This document shows positions 51,606-54,813 of a stretch of DNA of 54,813 nt, piece after piece; position 1 is the stretch's first letter; the number at the start of each line of letters is the position of its first letter. The DNA comes from Desulfovibrionales bacterium (GTDB lineage Bacteria > Desulfobacterota > Desulfovibrionia > Desulfovibrionales > Desulfovibrionaceae). The position numbers and the translations under genes are program-made. The DNA is taken from assembly GCA_030156255.1 (NCBI GenBank), contig JASGMV010000026.1, forward strand, positions 1 through 54,813, in the 5' to 3' direction. The notes beneath the pieces are model-generated. The model was given only the letters and a program-made list of their open reading frames with translations, did no database searches and was not told the DNA's origin.

Positions 51606-51728
51606 AGCATGTTCAAAAAATTGCGAGTGCAAGACGCAAAAAGAAGTCAAGGCCGGTGCGCGGTTGTCCGTGCGAGAATTTGACTTTTTCGCAGCAACGC
51701 AGCAATCGTGCGTTTGCGACATTTTGGC
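51606..51728. repeat. Second, diverged copy of the intergenic repeat
   Basis: It shares GTTCAAAAA, GCGAGTGCAAGACGCAAAAA, TCAAGGCCGG, TTTTTCGCAGCAACGCAGCA and a trailing ACATTTTGG with the copy at 48973-49094, in the same order. The terminal repeats are worn. It lies between the GGDEF-like gene and the ABC-F gene. Confidence 0.65.
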
Positions 51729-51773
51729 GACGCCCTCTGAATTTCAACCAAAGACATCATCGTCTGGCGACCT

Positions 51774-53747
51774 ATGTCCCGCATCACTGCCCAGTCTCTG
51801 GAGAAAGGCTACGGCGGCCATGAGCTGTTTCAAGGCCTGAGCTTCGAATTGACCGCCGGCATGCGCCTGTGCGTGGCCGGCCCCAACGGTTGCGGCAAGT
51901 CCACCTTGTTGCGCATTCTGGCCGGAGTCGCCAAGCCCGACGTCGGCGAGTTCAGCCTGTCTCCCGGCGCCCGGCTCGGATACGTGGCCCAGGAATTCGA
52001 CGACGAGACGCTGCAAACGTCTCTCTTGTCCTGGGTGTTGGCCGTGTTTCCGTCCTGGAGCGGATTCTGGGACAAGTGGGAGCAGGCCGTGAACGACGGC
52101 GACCACAAGGCCTTGGAGCGGCTGGGCGCCCGCCAGGAGGAGCTGGAGCGCGACTTCGGCTACAATCCCGAGCACAAGGCCCGGGCTGTTTTGACTGGCC
52201 TTGGTTTCAGCGAGGAGCAGCTCAACCTGCCGCTGAAGGCGCTGTCCGGAGGATTCCGCGAGCGGGCCAAGCTGGCGCGGGTGCTGCTCCAGGGCGCGGA
52301 CGTCCTGCTGCTGGACGAGCCCACCAACCACCTGGACCTGGAGGCCATCGAGTGGCTGGAGGACTACCTGCTGAACTACCAGGGCGCTTTGGCCTTCGTG
52401 GCCCACGACAGAATCTTCCTGGACAGGCTCGCCACCCACGTTCTGTTCATTTCCGGCGGCCGCCACGTCCTGCGCAAGGGAAATTTTCAGAACTTTCTGG
52501 ACTGGGAGCTGGAACAGAGCGTGCTGCGCGAAAAGGAGCAGGCCAAGCTCTCCGCGCGCATCGATTCGGAGATGGACTATATCCGTCGGTTTCGGGTCAA
52601 GGCCCGCAAGGCGGCCCAGGCCCAGGCCAAGCTGAAACGGGTGGAGAAGCTCGAAGCCGAACTCAATAGCGTGAAGCAGGAGGCTCAGGCGGCCAGAGCG
52701 TCGAAAACCCTGTCCTTCTCCCTGCCAGCGCCGGCTCGCGGCGACAAGGCGGCCATCACGGCGGTGGACGTCCAATTTTCCTATGGCGGCCGCAATCTGT
52801 GGCGTCCCTTGAGCTTTCAGATTTTTCGCGGCCAGAAGATCGCCCTGGCCGCGCCCAACGGTGTGGGCAAGACCACGCTGCTGCGGCTCATCACCGGCGA
52901 GTTGACCCCGGATTCCGGCTCCCTGCGCATTGGCCCGAACACCGTCTGGGGATATTTCAGCCAGCACCAGACGGAGATTCTCAATCCGGACAACGCGGCG
53001 CTCACCGAACTGCGCCGTCTCTCGGCGCCTTCCTGCACGGACGAACAACTCAAGGGAACTCTGGGCTTGTTTCTGCTGGGGGAACCCTACTTCGACCGGC
53101 CCGTCTCCAGGTTGAGCGGGGGAGAGAAGTCGCGGCTGCTTCTGGCCTCGCTTTTCCTGCGCCGGGCGAGCCTGCTTATTTTCGACGAACCCACCAACCA
53201 CCTGGACCTGGAGTCTCGCGAGGCTTTGGTTCAGGCTTTGGACGCCTTTGAAGGGACGCTCCTGGTGGTGGCCCACGACCGCAAATTGTTGCGCGAGGCG
53301 GCTCAGGAGGTCTGGGTTCTGGGCCAGGACGGCCTGGAGGTCCACCTTGGAGGATTCGAGGAATACGACCGCAAACGCCGGCAGGAGGCCCAGGAGGCCG
53401 CCTCGGCGGAGCCCAGCTCCAAGCGCGTGAACCTCAAGGAAAAGAAGCGCGAGGCCGCCGAGATTCGCAATCGGATGCATCGGGAGATCAAACCCAAGCG
53501 AGACAAGTACGAGAAGTTGGAGGGCGAACTCGAATCCTGTTTGGCCGAGCAGTCCGAGTTGGAGCAGGTTTTGGCCGATCCCTCGACCTACGCTGACGGG
53601 GCCCGGTTCAACGAATTGCACGCCAGATATCAGTCCGTGTCTCAGGAGGCGGAGAAGCTCATGGCCGCCATGGAGTCGCTGGAGCAGGAGCTCAACGCCT
53701 TGGAGGCCCGCAAGAACCACCAGCTCGAAGCTCTCGATTGCCTTTGA
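51774..53747 (+). CDS. ABC-F family ATPase (Uup/YheS-like)
   Basis: The 657-residue protein has two ABC domains without membrane segments: Walker A GPNGCGKST and APNGVGKTT, signatures LSGGFRERA and LSGGEKSRL, Walker B LLLDEPTNHLDLE and LIFDEPTNHLDLE, joined by a charged linker (about 240-320). A coiled-coil C-terminal domain follows (about 535-657). ABC-F proteins bind the ribosome and help translation or resistance. The first signature (SGGFRER) is as in Uup/YheS relatives. Its exact subfamily cannot be fixed by eye. Confidence 0.92.
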   Translation: MSRITAQSLEKGYGGHELFQGLSFELTAGMRLCVAGPNGCGKSTLLRILAGVAKPDVGEFSLSPGARLGYVAQEFDDETLQTSLLSWVLAVFPSWSGFWDKWEQAVNDGDHKALERLGARQEELERDFGYNPEHKARAVLTGLGFSEEQLNLPLKALSGGFRERAKLARVLLQGADVLLLDEPTNHLDLEAIEWLEDYLLNYQGALAFVAHDRIFLDRLATHVLFISGGRHVLRKGNFQNFLDWELEQSVLREKEQAKLSARIDSEMDYIRRFRVKARKAAQAQAKLKRVEKLEAELNSVKQEAQAARASKTLSFSLPAPARGDKAAITAVDVQFSYGGRNLWRPLSFQIFRGQKIALAAPNGVGKTTLLRLITGELTPDSGSLRIGPNTVWGYFSQHQTEILNPDNAALTELRRLSAPSCTDEQLKGTLGLFLLGEPYFDRPVSRLSGGEKSRLLLASLFLRRASLLIFDEPTNHLDLESREALVQALDAFEGTLLVVAHDRKLLREAAQEVWVLGQDGLEVHLGGFEEYDRKRRQEAQEAASAEPSSKRVNLKEKKREAAEIRNRMHREIKPKRDKYEKLEGELESCLAEQSELEQVLADPSTYADGARFNELHARYQSVSQEAEKLMAAMESLEQELNALEARKNHQLEALDCL

Positions 53748-53856
53748 TCCATTTCCGAGATTTTTTCTACGGCCCTTGCCCCTCGCCCGAGCCTGCGTTA
53801 TTTTAAAAGATGCGGCGTCATTTACAAGTCATCTTTTTCAATGATGGAGGCTCGGC

Positions 53857-54753
53857 ATGGAAGAAATCAATCGTTACGACGTCATCATCGCCGGGTCTGG
53901 CCCGGCCGGCCTGCAGGCCGCCATTCACGCGGCGCGCAAAAAAGTTTCGGTCCTGCTGTTGGGGCGTATCCGTAAAAGCAGCCTGTGGTGGGCTGAAATA
54001 GAAAATTTTTGCTGCTTGTTCAGAGTGTCCGGCGAAGATATGCTGACCATCGGTCGCCAACAGGCCCAGAATTTCGGTGCGGACATGGTGGAGGAGGACA
54101 TCCTGGATCTGCGGGCGGAGGATGACGGAATCCATATCGTCGCCGAATCCGGCAGGGAGTTCGTCGGTAAAGCCCTGGTCCTGGCCGCGGGCGCCACCCG
54201 GAACAAGCTGGGGGTTCCCGGAGAAAAAGAGCTGCTGGGCAAGGGCGTGAGCTATTGCGTGGAGTGCGACGCGGGCTTCTATCGCAATCAGGACGTCGCA
54301 CTGGTCGGCGGCGGATCGGCTGCGGCCGGCGGCGCTGTGACCATGACCTCCTACGCCTCCAACGTCAGCCTGGTGTACGACAAGCTGGACGTCGCCGACT
54401 CCCTGCGCGAGAAGCTGGCCTCCTCCGGGGTTAAACTTTACGAAGGCCTGAAGGTGGAGAAGATTTTGGGCGAATCGGGCGTGGAGGGGCTCCAGCTCTC
54501 CAACGGCGAGGTTCTGCCCGTGCAAGGCGTGTTCATCGAGCTTGGCGCCAAGGGCGCTATGGAGCTGTCCACGGCTCTGGGCGTACAGCTTGACGAGAAA
54601 ATGCGCTACATCGAAACCGACAAAAAACAGCAGACCAACGTCCCCGGCGTGTTCGCGGCCGGCGACATCTGCGGGCCGCCCCTCCAAATGGCCAAGGCCG
54701 TGGGCGAAGGCTGCGTCGCCGGCATCGAGGCCGCGAATTATGTGAAGAGGTAA
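53857..54753 (+). CDS. Thioredoxin-reductase-like FAD/NAD(P) oxidoreductase
   Basis: The 298-residue protein has the FAD-binding GSGPAGLQAAIHAAR, a redox motif C134-V-E-C137 in SYCVECDAGFY, an NAD(P) fold GGGSAAAGGA and the second FAD motif GVFAAGDICG. This is the thioredoxin reductase layout, although CVEC replaces the usual CATC and the NADPH-binding Arg motif is not seen. The partner may be a thioredoxin-like protein or ferredoxin-linked system. It is a single-gene unit followed by a strong terminator. Confidence 0.88.
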   Translation: MEEINRYDVIIAGSGPAGLQAAIHAARKKVSVLLLGRIRKSSLWWAEIENFCCLFRVSGEDMLTIGRQQAQNFGADMVEEDILDLRAEDDGIHIVAESGREFVGKALVLAAGATRNKLGVPGEKELLGKGVSYCVECDAGFYRNQDVALVGGGSAAAGGAVTMTSYASNVSLVYDKLDVADSLREKLASSGVKLYEGLKVEKILGESGVEGLQLSNGEVLPVQGVFIELGAKGAMELSTALGVQLDEKMRYIETDKKQQTNVPGVFAAGDICGPPLQMAKAVGEGCVAGIEAANYVKR

Positions 54754-54778
54754 GAGGTGGGGGGATGTTTTTTGGGGG

Positions 54779-54813
54779 GAGGAAAACCCTTTTTGGAAAA
54801 AAGGGTTTTCCTC
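54779..54813 (+). terminator. Rho-independent terminator at window end
   Basis: GAGGAAAACCCTTTTT (54779-54794) pairs with AAAAAGGGTTTTCCTC up to the last base. It follows the thioredoxin-reductase-like gene by 25 bases. Confidence 0.85.

Noticed and set aside
1-54813. CRISPR arrays, rRNA genes and complete insertion sequences
   Set aside because: No array of regularly spaced repeats, no rRNA-like sequence and only fragments of IS66 and IS3 transposase genes were seen.

Overview
The window joins DNA of at least three origins. From about 13.1 kb to the right end it is ordinary chromosome of a GC-rich deltaproteobacterium, most likely a member of the Desulfovibrionaceae: pssA-leuA-leuC-leuD-leuB order, archaeal-type Psd, CheD, a TIGR03960-type radical SAM/DUF2344 protein, UvrA, FolD, many sensor kinases, and an intergenic repeat family of a kind common in deltaproteobacteria. 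This part uses the standard code, with TAG as a true stop (leuA, leuC, tetR). The genus is not certain from sequence alone.

Positions 1 to about 13,043 look like foreign DNA. Their right border is the last 45 nt of a tRNA-Asp gene, starting in the anticodon loop (13044-13088) and followed by a tRNA terminator. This is what a genomic island integrated in tRNA-Asp leaves behind. The island has two unlike parts. Positions 1-7.7 kb are GC-rich and carry a SprT-like metalloprotein, a VirB6-like type IV secretion membrane protein, small membrane and helical proteins, and a large serine recombinase. Their style recalls Candidate Phyla Radiation (CPR) genomes. Two genes here are interrupted only by in-frame TAG: four in the VirB6-like gene and four in the recombinase, with no in-frame TAA or TGA and no frameshift. 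Several fall where recombinases have Gln or Glu. No gene of this segment uses TAG as its stop. The simplest reading is DNA written in a TAG=Gln code. Positions 7.8-12.7 kb are AT-rich, use TAG as stop, and hold a compact cassette: a D12-class adenine methyltransferase, a HIT-family hydrolase, a four-helix membrane protein and an 878-residue PEP-synthase-like/MazG-like fusion. It is a candidate uncharacterised defence or nucleotide-housekeeping system. An IS66-type remnant follows.

Right of the island: a Phd/RelE-type toxin-antitoxin pair; rsgA with a small frameshifted partner; a three-gene, ATGA-coupled operon (cytoplasmic solute-binding-like protein, HypB/CobW-like P-loop protein, ABC ATPase without permease) that may handle a metal or cofactor; an IS3 orfA remnant; a TetR-regulated HlyD/EmrB efflux pump; an FKBP isomerase; an exported transglutaminase-like protein; and sensor genes including a kinase-ParA-PAS operon. 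A long minus-strand run follows: folD, a PEBP-like protein, uvrA, a radical SAM/DUF2344 protein, a Cys-rich PAS kinase and a chagasin-like inhibitor. Next come an acetolactate-decarboxylase-like protein without its zinc ligands, cheD, a membrane hydrolase, a hybrid kinase whose phospho-acceptor His is Tyr, psd-pssA-leuACDB, a degenerate GGDEF protein, an ABC-F ATPase and a thioredoxin-reductase-like protein.

The leading observations are the TAG-recoded segment and its clash with the surrounding standard code, the AT-rich four-gene cassette, and the permease-less SBP/GTPase/ABC operon. Chimeric assembly at about 7.7 kb or 13 kb cannot be excluded from sequence alone.
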